Shown: piece after piece, positions 34,739 through 43,150 of the stretch
How the letters are laid out: every line of letters starts with the position of its first letter
Position numbering within the stretch: position 1 is the stretch's first letter
Made by a program: the position numbers and the translations under genes
Origin: Rubrivivax sp.
Lineage (GTDB): Bacteria; Pseudomonadota; Gammaproteobacteria; Burkholderiales; Burkholderiaceae_C
Length of the DNA: 64,000 nt
NCBI GenBank assembly: GCA_019635315.1
Contig: JAHBZT010000001.1
Coordinates: 1,224,001 to 1,288,000 of the forward strand
Direction of reading: 5' to 3'
The notes under the pieces: generated by a model
What the model saw: only the letters and a program-made list of their open reading frames with translations
Told to the model about the DNA's origin: nothing
Databases searched by the model: none

Positions 34739-36346
34739 ATGAGCACCCCGAACCCGACGGCGACCGCGCTGATCTCCGTTTCCGACAAGACCGGCATCGT
34801 CGACTTCGCGCGTGCGCTGGCCGCCGCCGGCGTGCGGCTGCTGTCCACCGGCGGCACGGCGCGGCTGCTGGCCGACGCCGGCCTGGCGGTCACCGAGGTC
34901 GCCGAGATCACCGGTTTCCCGGAGATGCTCGACGGCCGCGTGAAGACGCTGCACCCGCGCATCCACGGCGGCCTGCTGGCGCGCCGCGACCGGCCCGAGC
35001 ACCTGGCGGCGCTGCGCGAGCACGGCATCGGCACCATCGAGCTGCTGGTCGTCAACCTGTACCCGTTCGCCAAGGCCACCGCGCGCGCCGACTGCACGCT
35101 GGAGGACGCGATCGAGAATATCGACATCGGCGGCCCGGCCATGCTGCGCGCGGCGGCCAAGAACTGGGCCGACGTGACGGTGCTGATCGACCCGGCGGAC
35201 TATGCCGGCGTGCTGGCCGAACTGCAGGCCGGCGGCGTGTCGCGGCGCACGCGCTTCCGGCTGGCGTCCAAGGTCTTCGCGCACACGGCGGCCTACGACG
35301 GCATGATCGCCGGCTACCTGTCCTCGCTGGCCGAGGGCGCCGAGCAGCAGCCGGCCGAGGTGCCGGCGCGCGACGACTATCCGGCCATCTGCACGCTGCA
35401 GCTGACGCGCACGCAGGTGCTGCGCTACGGCGAGAACCCGCACCAGAGCGCCGCCTTCTACCGCGACGCCGCGCCGGCCCCCGGCTCGCTGGCGCTGTGG
35501 ACGCAACTGCAGGGCAAGGCGCTGAGCTACAACAACATCGCCGACGCCGATGCGGCCTGGGAATGCGTGAAGACCTTCGACGCGCCGGCCTGCGTGATCG
35601 TCAAGCATGCCAACCCCTGCGGCGTGGCCGTCGGCGCGACGCTGGTCGAGGCCTACCAGAAGGCGTGGCAGACCGACCCGACCTCGGCCTTCGGCGGCAT
35701 CATCGCCTTCAACCGGCCGCTGGACGAGGCGACGGCGCGCCAGATCGGCGACAACAAGCAGTTCGTCGAGGTGATGATCGCGCCCGAGGTCACGCCGGCG
35801 GCGCGCGACGTGCTGGCGCCCAAGCAGAACCTGCGCGTGCTGGAGGTGCCGCTGCCGGACCCGGCCGCGGCCGGCGCCAATGCGCTCGACCTCAAGCGCG
35901 TGGGCGGCGGCGTGCTGCTGCAGTCGCCGGACACCAAGAATGTCGGCCCGGGCGAGCTGCGCGTGGTGACGAAGCGCGCGCCGACGCCGGCGCAGATGGA
36001 CGACCTGATGTTCGCCTGGAAGGTGGCCAAGTTCGTGAAGAGCAATGCCATCGTCTTCTGTGCCGGCGGCATGACGCTGGGTGTCGGCGCCGGGCAGATG
36101 AGCCGCATCGACAGTGCGCGCATCGCGTCCATCAAGGCCGGCAACGCCGGGCTGTCGCTGCAGGGCTCGGCAGTGGCCAGCGACGCCTTCTTCCCGTTCC
36201 GCGACGGCCTGGACGTGGTCGTCGACCACGGCGCTGCCTGCGTGATCCAGCCCGGCGGCAGCGTGCGCGACGACGAGGTCATCGCCGCCGCCGACGAGCG
36301 CGGCATCGCGATGGTCTTCACCGGCACGCGGCATTTCCGGCACTGA
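34739..36346 (+). CDS. purH: Bifunctional AICAR transformylase/IMP cyclohydrolase
   Basis: The 535-aa enzyme carries out the last two steps of IMP synthesis. The N-terminal IMP cyclohydrolase domain has [16 protein letters not shown] and STGGTARLL with the [19 protein letters not shown] segment. The AICAR transformylase domain has [27 protein letters not shown] and the C-terminal [11 protein letters not shown]. The length is standard. It starts seven bases after fis, and dusB-fis-purH order is common in Burkholderiales. Confidence 0.96.
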   Translation: MSTPNPTATALISVSDKTGIVDFARALAAAGVRLLSTGGTARLLADAGLAVTEVAEITGFPEMLDGRVKTLHPRIHGGLLARRDRPEHLAALREHGIGTIELLVVNLYPFAKATARADCTLEDAIENIDIGGPAMLRAAAKNWADVTVLIDPADYAGVLAELQAGGVSRRTRFRLASKVFAHTAAYDGMIAGYLSSLAEGAEQQPAEVPARDDYPAICTLQLTRTQVLRYGENPHQSAAFYRDAAPAPGSLALWTQLQGKALSYNNIADADAAWECVKTFDAPACVIVKHANPCGVAVGATLVEAYQKAWQTDPTSAFGGIIAFNRPLDEATARQIGDNKQFVEVMIAPEVTPAARDVLAPKQNLRVLEVPLPDPAAAGANALDLKRVGGGVLLQSPDTKNVGPGELRVVTKRAPTPAQMDDLMFAWKVAKFVKSNAIVFCAGGMTLGVGAGQMSRIDSARIASIKAGNAGLSLQGSAVASDAFFPFRDGLDVVVDHGAACVIQPGGSVRDDEVIAAADERGIAMVFTGTRHFRH

Positions 36347-36362
36347 GCGCCGCGGGCCCCCG

Positions 36363-36824
36363 ATGGCCTTCCTGCCGCGCGACTTCGCCATCCCCGAGCC
36401 ACCGGCGACGGACGAGTTCCTGCTCACGCCGCTGGGTGTCGAGCACCTGGTGCTGGACTACGACGCGGTGATGAGCAGCCGCGAACGGCTGTGGCAGCTG
36501 TTCGGCGACGCCTGGGGCTGGCCGGCCGCGGACCTGACGCTGATGCAGGACCTGGTGGACCTGGGCTGGCACCGCAAGGAATTCCAGCTGCGCCGCTCGT
36601 TCAACTGGGCGGTGCTGCGGCCGGACCGCGGCGAGCTGCTGGGCTGCTGCTACCTCGACCCGTCGGAGCGGGGCGGCTTCGACGCCGAGGCCTTCTACTG
36701 GGTGCGCAGCGACCGCATCGCGAGCGGCCTGGAGGTGCGCGTCGGCACCGTCTTCCGCTGCTGGATCGCGAGCGCCTGGCCTTTCACGCGCGTGGCTTTC
36801 CCGGGGCGCGACCAGCCCTGGTAG
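36363..36824 (+). CDS. GNAT-like acetyltransferase fold protein
   Basis: The 153-aa protein has the layout of a GNAT fold: HLVLDYDAVMSSRERLW at the front, LMQDLVDLGWHRKEFQLRRS in the middle, and NWAVLRPDRGELLGCCYLD and AEAFYWVRSDR as the central strands. The acetyl-CoA pyrophosphate loop (Q/RxxGxG/A) is not clear, so it may be a diverged or inactive member. It starts 16 bases after purH on the same strand. The substrate is unknown. Confidence 0.65.
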   Translation: MAFLPRDFAIPEPPATDEFLLTPLGVEHLVLDYDAVMSSRERLWQLFGDAWGWPAADLTLMQDLVDLGWHRKEFQLRRSFNWAVLRPDRGELLGCCYLDPSERGGFDAEAFYWVRSDRIASGLEVRVGTVFRCWIASAWPFTRVAFPGRDQPW

Positions 36825-36842
36825 GGCAATCGCCGGCCGACG

Positions 36843-37577
36843 TCAGTCGACGCCCGGATCCCACAGCAGCGCCAGCGCCAGCGCGGCCAGCGTGACCGGC
36901 TCGCGCAACGCGTCGCCGGCGGCGGGCCGCCACAGCCGTGGCGTGGGGCCATTGAGCTCCAGCGCGCCGATGTCGCGGCCGCGGTGGCTGAAGACATAGC
37001 CGATCGGCTGCGCCAGCGGCAGGGCCGAGCCCTCGAAATGGTGCACCGAGCGCAGCTCGATCGCCACGCCGCCGGCGGTCAGCGTGCCGCGGCGCTCGTG
37101 GCGTGTGCCGGCCCCGGCGCCGGCGAAGCCGCCGGGGTCCGAGAGGCGCAGCGCCGCGTCGGCACCGCGCCAGCTGCAGGCCAGCTCGAAGGCTTGCGTG
37201 CGTCCGGCGACGACGCCGACGTTGACCTCCGCCTGGCGGCCGCGGCAGGAGGCGGCGACCTCGCCGCCGTCGGCGCGCGTCAGCGTATAGCTGACATCGG
37301 CGCTGCTGCGCGTCCAGGTCTCGAACAGCGAGAGCCGGTCGCCGCGGCGCTCATAGCGGCCCTGCTCGTCGGCGAGCCGGAAGCTGCCGCTGCGGCCGCC
37401 ACCGATGCCCTCGGCCGGCTCGGGCGTTGCCGCCGCGAGCGCCGCGGGCAGCTGCATCCGGGCCGGCCGGATGCCGGCGCAGCCGGTGGCCAGCAGGGCC
37501 ACCGTGATCAGCGAAGCAGCGGACCACGGGGCAAGGCGGGCGGCACGAGGCCGCGGCGTCGGGATCGTTGGGGGCAT
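36843..37577 (-). CDS. Putative lipoprotein of unknown function
   Basis: The 244-aa protein has a lipoprotein signal: a basic start, a hydrophobic stretch (SASLITVALLATGCAG) and a lipobox LLATGC with the cysteine near residue 33. The mature part is beta-rich (GRYERRGDRLSLFETW, DVSYTLTRADGGEVAASC, YVFSHRGRDIGALELN) and has three further cysteines. It converges on the GNAT-like gene and diverges from the acyltransferase across 187 bases. I recognise no family. Confidence 0.7.
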   Translation of the reverse strand: MPPTIPTPRPRAARLAPWSAASLITVALLATGCAGIRPARMQLPAALAAATPEPAEGIGGGRSGSFRLADEQGRYERRGDRLSLFETWTRSSADVSYTLTRADGGEVAASCRGRQAEVNVGVVAGRTQAFELACSWRGADAALRLSDPGGFAGAGAGTRHERRGTLTAGGVAIELRSVHHFEGSALPLAQPIGYVFSHRGRDIGALELNGPTPRLWRPAAGDALREPVTLAALALALLWDPGVD

Positions 37578-37764
37578 GGTCGTCGGCGACAGCGTGTCGA
37601 GGGCGCGTGCGGCGACGCGGCCTGGGTTGCAGGAAGACCGCCAGCATGCCGCAGCCGCGCCCGGCCTGCAGCCGGCGCGCGACGAAGCCGCGGCGCGCGC
37701 CGACGAGTGGCCGCCGCCCTGCCGCGAGCGCCGGCCGCGGCGGCCCTCGGCTAGCATCGAGCGC

Positions 37765-38385
37765 ATGACCCGTGCCGACTTCGCCGGCCTCGTGCTCGCC
37801 TTCATCGCGCGCCTGGTCACCGGCGCGCAGGGCCACTGGAAGGGCTGCCCGCCGAAGGCCGAGCAGCGCATCTATTTCGCCAACCACCAGAGCCATCTGG
37901 ACTGGGTGCTGATCTGGGCCGCGCTGCCGCGCGAGCTGCGCGCGACGACGCGACCGATCGCGGCGCGCGACTACTGGACCTCGAGCCGCCTGAAGGAATG
38001 GCTGACGACCGAGGTCTTCCACGCCGTCTACGTCAACCGCCAGCGCAGCGACGACCAGGACCCGCTGGAGCCGCTGGTCGCGGCGCTGAAGAGCGGCGAC
38101 TCGCTGGTCATCTTCCCCGAGGGCACGCGCAGCGCCAAGGGCGAGCCGCAGCCCTTCAAGAGCGGGCTGTACCACCTGGCCGAGCAGTTTCCCGGCGTGC
38201 AGCTGATCCCGGCCTGGATCGACAACGTGCAGCGCGTGATGCCCAAGGGCGAGGTGGTGCCGGTGCCCATCCTGTGCACGGTGACCTTCGGCGCGCCGAT
38301 CGCACTCGAGCCCGGCGAGGACAAGCGCACGTTCCTGGCACGCGCGCGCGATGCGGTGCTGGCGTTGCGGCCGGTGGTGGCCTGA
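37765..38385 (+). CDS. 1-acyl-glycerol-3-phosphate acyltransferase-like enzyme
   Basis: The 206-aa protein is a PlsC-type acyltransferase that moves an acyl chain onto a lysophospholipid. The catalytic HX4D motif is NHQSHLDW and the glycerophosphate-binding motif is FPEGTRS; between them VYVNRQR and after them FKSGLYHLA and IPAWIDN fit the family. It lacks a long membrane N-terminus. In relatives I recall it directly followed by a cdsA-like gene. Here the second inverted-repeat element separates the two. ATG 37765 is preceded by a poor ribosome binding site. Confidence 0.85.
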   Translation: MTRADFAGLVLAFIARLVTGAQGHWKGCPPKAEQRIYFANHQSHLDWVLIWAALPRELRATTRPIAARDYWTSSRLKEWLTTEVFHAVYVNRQRSDDQDPLEPLVAALKSGDSLVIFPEGTRSAKGEPQPFKSGLYHLAEQFPGVQLIPAWIDNVQRVMPKGEVVPVPILCTVTFGAPIALEPGEDKRTFLARARDAVLALRPVVA

Positions 38386-38488
38386 CATGAGGAAGGGGTC
38401 CGATCTGTTTGCTTGCGGCGCAAGCCGGACGTTCGCCCGCTCGGTTGGAAGACTTGGGTTCCAGGCACTGCTTGGCCTGCGCTGGTCT

Positions 38489-39017
38489 GCGCATCGCGCC
38501 AGGCGGTACCCGCTGCCGGCGCTGACTTCCGCGGTCGCCGCCTGCGGCGGCGACTTCCCTGCGCTGCTCGCTCCGGGGTCGCGCCGCCCAACTCACTTCG
38601 CTCGCTGCGCTCGCTCCGTTCGGACACCGGCGGCGAGTCAGATGTGGAGGCGCGCACTGCGTGCGCGCCGACCCCGAAGCTGCGCTGCTCGGCGCTCCAC
38701 ACAGCGCCGGCAGCGGGTACCGCCTGGCGCGAGGTCCACCGACAGTGGCATGCGACCTGGTGGAACGCCACCGCCGTGTCGCGAAGCCGCGTGGGGGCAG
38801 CCCGCAGCGCCCATGGGAGGCGCCGAGAAGCGCAGGGCTCCTGGCCGCGCGCGCAGCGCGCTTCGACAACTGACTCGCCGCCGGTGTCCGAGCGCAGCGA
38901 ACGAAGTGAGCGGAGCGAGTTGGGCGGCGGGCCAGGAGACCGAGCATCGCAGGGCAGTCGGCGCGCAGCGCCGACCGCCGGACTCTGGGCGCGGCGGGCT
39001 GTCCCCACGCGGCTTTG
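38489..39017. repeat. Composite inverted-repeat element, copy 2
   Basis: This is the second copy of the element at 32211, in the same orientation and of the same length. A (38496-38520) and A' (38706-38730) remain perfect complements. B (38583-38641) is identical to the first copy over its 53-base core. D (38782-38813) is identical, while D' (38986-39017) has three changes. B' (38870-38929) has diverged and pairs with B at 46 of 53 bases. The hairpin at the front has two compensated base-pair changes relative to copy 1. It fills most of the 761-base gap between the acyltransferase and the CdsA-like gene; the remainder shows no gene. Confidence 0.85.
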
Positions 39018-39146
39018 CTGCGCAAATGCCGGCACGAACCAGCAACGCAGTTCCAAGAACGACTGCAACGCGCCGCATGCAGCCTTCGATCAGTTGCAGG
39101 TCTACGCTGCCCCGGCAGCCGCGCGACATCGGGCAGGGCCATTGAC

Positions 39147-40109
39147 ATGGGTGCACTGCGCGAACTGACGACGGACCAGCAGGTGGCGCTGCTGTTCGTG
39201 ACGCTGTTCGGCGCCCTGCTGCTGGCCACCGCGATCGCGATGGTGCTGGTGCTGCGCGACAGCGAGGACAGCGAGGGCGGCCGGCGTCTGGTGCGCGACC
39301 TGCGTGCGCTGTGGATAGGCGCCGCGGTGTTCTGGCTTGCCTGGATCGCCGGCCCGGTGGGCGCCGGCATCGCCTTCGGGCTCGTCTCGTTCTTCGCACT
39401 GCGCGAGTTCATCACGCTGGTGCACACGCGGCGCGGCGACCACCGCTCGCTGATCCTGGCCTTCTTCGTCGTGCTGCCGCTGCAGTATGTCATCGCCGGC
39501 GGGCGCTGGTTCGACCTCTTCACGGTCTTCATCCCGGTCTATGTCTTCCTGGCCATCCCGGTGGCCAGCGCGCTGGCCGGCGATCCGCAGCGCTTCCTGG
39601 AGCGCAACGCGAAGATCCAGTGGGGCATCATGGTCTGCGTCTACGGCCTGAGCCATGCGCCGGCGCTGCTGCTGCTGGAATTCCGCGGCCAGGAGGGGCG
39701 CGGTGCCTTCCTGGTGTTCTTCCTGGTCGTCGTCGCCGCGGTCGCGCAGATCGTGCAGGAACTGGCCAGCCGCTGGCTGCGCCGGCGGCCGCTGGCGCGT
39801 CACATCGACCGCTCGTTCTCGCTGCGCGCCTGGTGGGCCGGGGCCGCTGCCGCCGGGCTGGTCGGCGCGCTGCTGTACTGGATCACACCCTTCAAACCCT
39901 TCCAGGCGCTGGCGATGGGGCTGGTCGCGGGCGGCGCTGGCACGCTGGGCGAACTGGTCATGCGCGCGCTGAAGAAGGACGCCGGCGTGCGCTACTGGGG
40001 CAACACGGCCAGCGTCACCGGTGCCGTCGGGCTGCTGGACCGCGTCGCGCCGCTGTGCTTCGCGGCGCCGGTCTTCTTCCATTCGGTGCGCTGGTATTTC
40101 CGCGTATGA
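39147..40109 (+). CDS. Degenerate CdsA-like (phosphatidate cytidylyltransferase family) membrane protein
   Basis: The 320-aa protein has about eight membrane segments and clear CdsA resemblance in [18 protein letters not shown] and [11 protein letters not shown], plus the C-terminal [10 protein letters not shown]. However, the catalytic parts are gone. The region expected to read SD and then SPNKTWEG is AQIVQ and [10 protein letters not shown] (about 200-232), and the GHGGxLDRxD signature has become [11 protein letters not shown] (291-301). It is therefore probably inactive as a cytidylyltransferase, or acts as a lipid-binding paralogue. Its stop overlaps the ruvC start (ATGA). Confidence 0.78.
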   Translation: MGALRELTTDQQVALLFVTLFGALLLATAIAMVLVLRDSEDSEGGRRLVRDLRALWIGAAVFWLAWIAGPVGAGIAFGLVSFFALREFITLVHTRRGDHRSLILAFFVVLPLQYVIAGGRWFDLFTVFIPVYVFLAIPVASALAGDPQRFLERNAKIQWGIMVCVYGLSHAPALLLLEFRGQEGRGAFLVFFLVVVAAVAQIVQELASRWLRRRPLARHIDRSFSLRAWWAGAAAAGLVGALLYWITPFKPFQALAMGLVAGGAGTLGELVMRALKKDAGVRYWGNTASVTGAVGLLDRVAPLCFAAPVFFHSVRWYFRV

Positions 40110-40663
40110 ACGCCTCCCGCATCCTGGGCATCGACCCCGGCCTGCAGCGCACGGGATTTGGCGTGATCGAGAGTCGCGGCGCGCGCCTGGCCTATGTCGC
40201 CAGCGGCGTGATCAGCACCGCCGAGGCGCCGCGCGGCGACCTGCCGCAGCGGCTGAAGATCATCTTCGACGGCGTGCGCGAGGTCGTGCAGCGTTATGCG
40301 CCGGACGCCGCGGCGGCCGAGATCGTCTTCGTCAACGTCAACCCGCAGAGCACGTTGCTGCTCGGCCAGGCGCGCGGCGCGGCACTCACGGCGCTGGTCG
40401 CCAGCGGGCTGCCGGTGGCCGAGTACACCGCGCTGCAGATGAAGAAGGCCGTCGTCGGCCACGGCCTGGCGAACAAGGCGCAGATCCAGGAGATGGTGCG
40501 CCGGCTGCTCGCGCTGGCCGCGCCGCCGGGTCCCGACGCCGCCGATGCGCTGGGCATCGCGATCGCCCACGCGCATGCCGGCGCGTCGCTGGCCACGCTG
40601 GCGCAGGCCACGACGCTGGCGCGGCGCACGCAGGCGGCCTACCGCAAGGGCCGCGCCTACTGA
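40106..40663 (+). CDS. ruvC: Crossover junction endodeoxyribonuclease RuvC
   Basis: The 185-aa nuclease resolves Holliday junctions with RuvAB. The acidic catalytic residues are visible: Asp10 in [11 protein letters not shown], a glutamate in AAAEIVFVN, and the two aspartates in [30 protein letters not shown] is a RuvC hallmark. The C-terminus extends ~20 residues beyond the core. The gene overlaps the CdsA-like gene by four bases. ruvA and ruvB do not follow here, although they do in many relatives. Confidence 0.95.
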   Translation: MNASRILGIDPGLQRTGFGVIESRGARLAYVASGVISTAEAPRGDLPQRLKIIFDGVREVVQRYAPDAAAAEIVFVNVNPQSTLLLGQARGAALTALVASGLPVAEYTALQMKKAVVGHGLANKAQIQEMVRRLLALAAPPGPDAADALGIAIAHAHAGASLATLAQATTLARRTQAAYRKGRAY

Positions 40664-40695
40664 ACCCATGCCTGCACCACCCGAGGAGACCCCGC

Positions 40696-41403
40696 ATGAG
40701 CCACCCCCTGCAGACGCGCTGGATCGACATCGCCCCCGGCTTCGCCGGCTACCTGGCCCTGCCGCCCGCAGGGCAGGGTCCGGGTCTGGTGCTGTTCCAG
40801 GAAATCTTCGGCGTCAACGAGCACATCCGCGCCGTCGCCGAGCAGTACGCGCTGGACGGCTTCACGGTGCTGGCGCCGGACATGTTCTGGCGCCAGGCGC
40901 CACGCGTGGAGCTCGGCTACGAGGGCGAGCAGCGCGACCGCGGCCGCGCGCTGATGACCGCGCTGCAGCCGCAGCAGGTGCTGGACGACATCGCGGCCAG
41001 CGTGGCCGCGCTGCGCGCGCTGCCGCCCTGTGCCGGCAAGGCCGGCGCCATCGGCTACTGCCTGGGCGGCCGCCTGGCCTACCTGGCCGCGGCGACGGCC
41101 GGCGTCGACGCCGCGGTGGCCTACTACGGCGGCGGCATCCACGGCCAGCTCGACCGCGCGGCCGCCATCCGCTGCCCGGTGCAGTTTCACTATGCCGGGC
41201 ACGACGAGCACATTCCGCCGGCCGCGGTGCAGCAGGTGCGCGAGGCCTTCGCCGGCCGTGCCGGCAGCGAGGTGCATGTCTATCCCGGCTCGATGCACGG
41301 CTTCAACTGCTGGGCCCGTGCCTCGTACCACGCGCCGAGTGCGGCGCTGGCGCACGGCCGCAGCCTGCAGTTCCTGGCGCAGGCGCTGATGCAGGCAGGC
41401 TGA
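40696..41403 (+). CDS. Dienelactone hydrolase family protein
   Basis: The 235-aa protein is an alpha/beta hydrolase with a cysteine nucleophile in GYCLGGRLAYLAA, as in dienelactone hydrolase. The acid is the aspartate in YAGHDEHIPP and the histidine is in GSMHGFNCW. The N-terminal LVLFQEIFGVNEHIRAVA segment is characteristic. No aromatic-ring cleavage genes are nearby, so the in-vivo substrate is open. GAGGAG precedes the ATG, and the gene follows ruvC by 32 bases. Confidence 0.9.
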   Translation: MSHPLQTRWIDIAPGFAGYLALPPAGQGPGLVLFQEIFGVNEHIRAVAEQYALDGFTVLAPDMFWRQAPRVELGYEGEQRDRGRALMTALQPQQVLDDIAASVAALRALPPCAGKAGAIGYCLGGRLAYLAAATAGVDAAVAYYGGGIHGQLDRAAAIRCPVQFHYAGHDEHIPPAAVQQVREAFAGRAGSEVHVYPGSMHGFNCWARASYHAPSAALAHGRSLQFLAQALMQAG

Positions 41404-41434
41404 TCCCGGTGCCGGCATCGTGCCGCGCGCCGCC

Positions 41435-41464
41435 AAGAAAAACGCCCCGGGGGTGGCCCGGGGC
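41435..41464 (-). terminator. Rho-independent terminator for the minus-strand small gene
   Basis: On the minus strand an eight-base stem GCCCCGGG / CCCGGGGC with a five-base loop (41444-41464) runs into GTTTTTCTT. It lies about 80 bases after the stop of the 49-aa gene at 41541 and also sits 32 bases after the convergent hydrolase gene, whose strand sees an A-tract before the stem instead. Confidence 0.8.
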
Positions 41465-41540
41465 GAAGGTCTCGGGGAGGAGACTCAGGAGTCGATCGGT
41501 GCGGGCGCCGAGGGGGCGGCGCCCAGGGCGTCGGGGGTCT

Positions 41541-41690
41541 TCAGGCGCGCGGCGTGCCGACCTGGGCCAGCTGCTGGTGCTGCGCCGGGTCGGCGGTGGC
41601 GAGGCCGTTGATGCCGCCCAGCGTGGCCAGCGTCAGCATCAGGGCCAGGGCCAGCGAGGCGATCTGCGGTCGGGTGCGGGGGGTGTTCAT
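41541..41690 (-). CDS. Small exported peptide (49 aa, unknown)
   Basis: A 49-codon frame begins at ATG 41690 after a strong ribosome binding site (AAGGAG, seven bases away). It reads MNTPRTRPQIASLALAL, a hydrophobic stretch to about residue 24, then GGINGLATADPAQHQQLAQV and a short tail. The hydrophobic part fits a signal peptide or a single membrane helix. A strong terminator lies downstream, so it is a complete one-gene transcript. I recall similar tiny 'GxNGLA' proteins in Burkholderiales without known function. Confidence 0.75.
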   Translation of the reverse strand: MNTPRTRPQIASLALALMLTLATLGGINGLATADPAQHQQLAQVGTPRA

Positions 41691-41710
41691 GTCGTGACTC
41701 CTTGGGGCTT

Positions 41711-42044
41711 GCGGTTCGTCGATGGCTGCACTTTAGGCAGCGGCCCGCCCGCGCACCAGCGCACTGCGACGATTGGCAGCAGGCAGGTGATGGACTGCGT
41801 CCGGCGCGGATGAACCGTCGGCGCGCCGCGCTGTCCAAGGCGGGATGGCGGCGCAGGCTGCCTGGCAGCCGACCCTGCCGACTGCCAACAGCGGCGCCAC
41901 CGCCGGCTGGCCCGTGAATTGCTGGCGCCCGGGCCGGGGGCGGGCCCGCAAATGCGGTGTCTCCCGGACTTTTCTTCCCGCCCGGGCCTGTGGCAGTCTT
42001 TGCTTGAATGAACCCGTCACCGTTGCTTGACCAAGGAGTCCCGG
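41711..42044. other. Intergenic gap with no recognisable gene
   Basis: This 334-base stretch lies between the divergent 49-aa gene and the AAA ATPase gene and should carry both promoters. I could not place convincing -10 and -35 boxes. The only clear signal is the ribosome binding site AAGGAG at 42032-42037 before the ATPase start. No hairpin, repeat or RNA gene was seen. Confidence 0.6.
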
Positions 42045-43040
42045 ATGAGCCCTGAGACCGGTCTGGTCCCCGTGTCCGCGAGCAGCATGCCGATCGCGCA
42101 GATGCGCTCGGTGTTCCGCGTCGGCGACGTCGAGCGCCGGCTCGACAAGCTGCCGCCGCGCGAGCACGAGACGCTGCGCGCCACCTACGAGCGCATGCTG
42201 GAGAAGGGCCCCGAGCGCTTCCAGGTCAAGCCCAGCGGCCTGCCGGCGATGGAGCACCTGTACGACGAGATGCCCAATTTCGGCGAGGTGCTGGACGACG
42301 TGCGGCGCCAGCTCGCGCTGTGCCAGGACAGCCGCGACGCGCTGGAGATCACGCCGATGCTGCTGCTGGGCCCGCCGGGCATCGGCAAGACACATTTCGC
42401 GCGCGAGATCGCCCGGCTGCTGGGCACCGGGCTGGGCTTCATCAGCATGAGCAGCCTGACCGCCGGCTGGGTGCTGTCGGGCGCCTCCAGCCAGTGGAAG
42501 GGCGCGCGGCCGGGCAAGGTCTTCGAGACCCTGGTCGACGGCGCGTATGCCAACCCGGTGATGGTCGTCGACGAGATCGACAAGGCGCGCGCCGAGCATG
42601 CCTACGACCCGCTGGGCGCGCTGTACAGCCTGCTCGAGCACGACACCGCCGGCACCTTCACCGACGAATTCGCCGAGGTCGCCATCGACGCCAGCCAGGT
42701 CATCTGGGTCGCCACCGCGAACGACGAGCGCACGATCCCCGAGCCCATCCTCAACCGCATGAACGTCTTCGAGGTGCAGGCGCCCGACCCCGACGCGGCA
42801 CGCACGATCGCGCTGCGCCTGTACCGCGGCCTGCGCGGCGAGCACGACTGGGGCCGCCGCTTCGACGAGGTGCCGTCGGACGCCGTGCTCGAGCGCCTGG
42901 CCGCGATGGCGCCGCGCGAGATGCGCCGCGCCTGGATGACCGCCTTCGGCAATGCGCGGCTGGCCGGCCGCGCGACGATCGAGCTGGCGGACCTGCCGGA
43001 CGCGTCGCCGCGGCGCTCGCCGATCGGCTTCGTGCAGTAG
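42045..43040 (+). CDS. AAA+ ATPase
   Basis: The 331-aa protein has one AAA+ module: Walker A GPPGIGKTHFA near residue 110, Walker B VMVVDEIDKA about 60 residues later, sensor-1 IWVATANDE, and an arginine-finger-like PEPILNRMNVFE. The N-terminal ~95 residues are helical (MEHLYDEMPNFGEVLDDV). The pattern is close to the ATPase part of Lon-like and MoxR-like proteins, but no protease or integrin-type domain is attached. It is monocistronic, preceded by AAGGAG. Partners are unknown. Confidence 0.82.
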   Translation: MSPETGLVPVSASSMPIAQMRSVFRVGDVERRLDKLPPREHETLRATYERMLEKGPERFQVKPSGLPAMEHLYDEMPNFGEVLDDVRRQLALCQDSRDALEITPMLLLGPPGIGKTHFAREIARLLGTGLGFISMSSLTAGWVLSGASSQWKGARPGKVFETLVDGAYANPVMVVDEIDKARAEHAYDPLGALYSLLEHDTAGTFTDEFAEVAIDASQVIWVATANDERTIPEPILNRMNVFEVQAPDPDAARTIALRLYRGLRGEHDWGRRFDEVPSDAVLERLAAMAPREMRRAWMTAFGNARLAGRATIELADLPDASPRRSPIGFVQ

Positions 43041-43052
43041 GCCCAGAGCGCC

Positions 43053-43108
43053 GGGCCGAAGAGGCCGGGCCGAAGAGGCTGGCCTGAAGAGGCTGGCCTG
43101 AAGAGGCC
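43053..43108. repeat. 14-bp tandem repeat, four units
   Basis: Four 14-base units lie between the AAA ATPase stop and the patatin gene: GGGCCGAAGAGGCC, GGGCCGAAGAGGCT, then GGCCTGAAGAGGCT and GGCCTGAAGAGGCC. Units differ at one to three positions. The array ends 42 bases before the patatin start, so copy-number change could alter its leader. Confidence 0.8.
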
Positions 43109-43150
43109 CGGCGCCGCGCTCGGGCGCGCGGGCTGGCGAGAATCCGCGGC

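Noticed and set aside
32211-39017. The two large repeats as insertion sequences
   Set aside because: Neither copy encodes a transposase, and I could not identify target-site duplications. A non-autonomous mobile element remains possible and is mentioned under findings.
38351-39532. Open frames across the repeat element, copy 2
   Set aside because: Same artefact of the element; no motifs and no agreement between the frames in the two copies beyond sequence identity.
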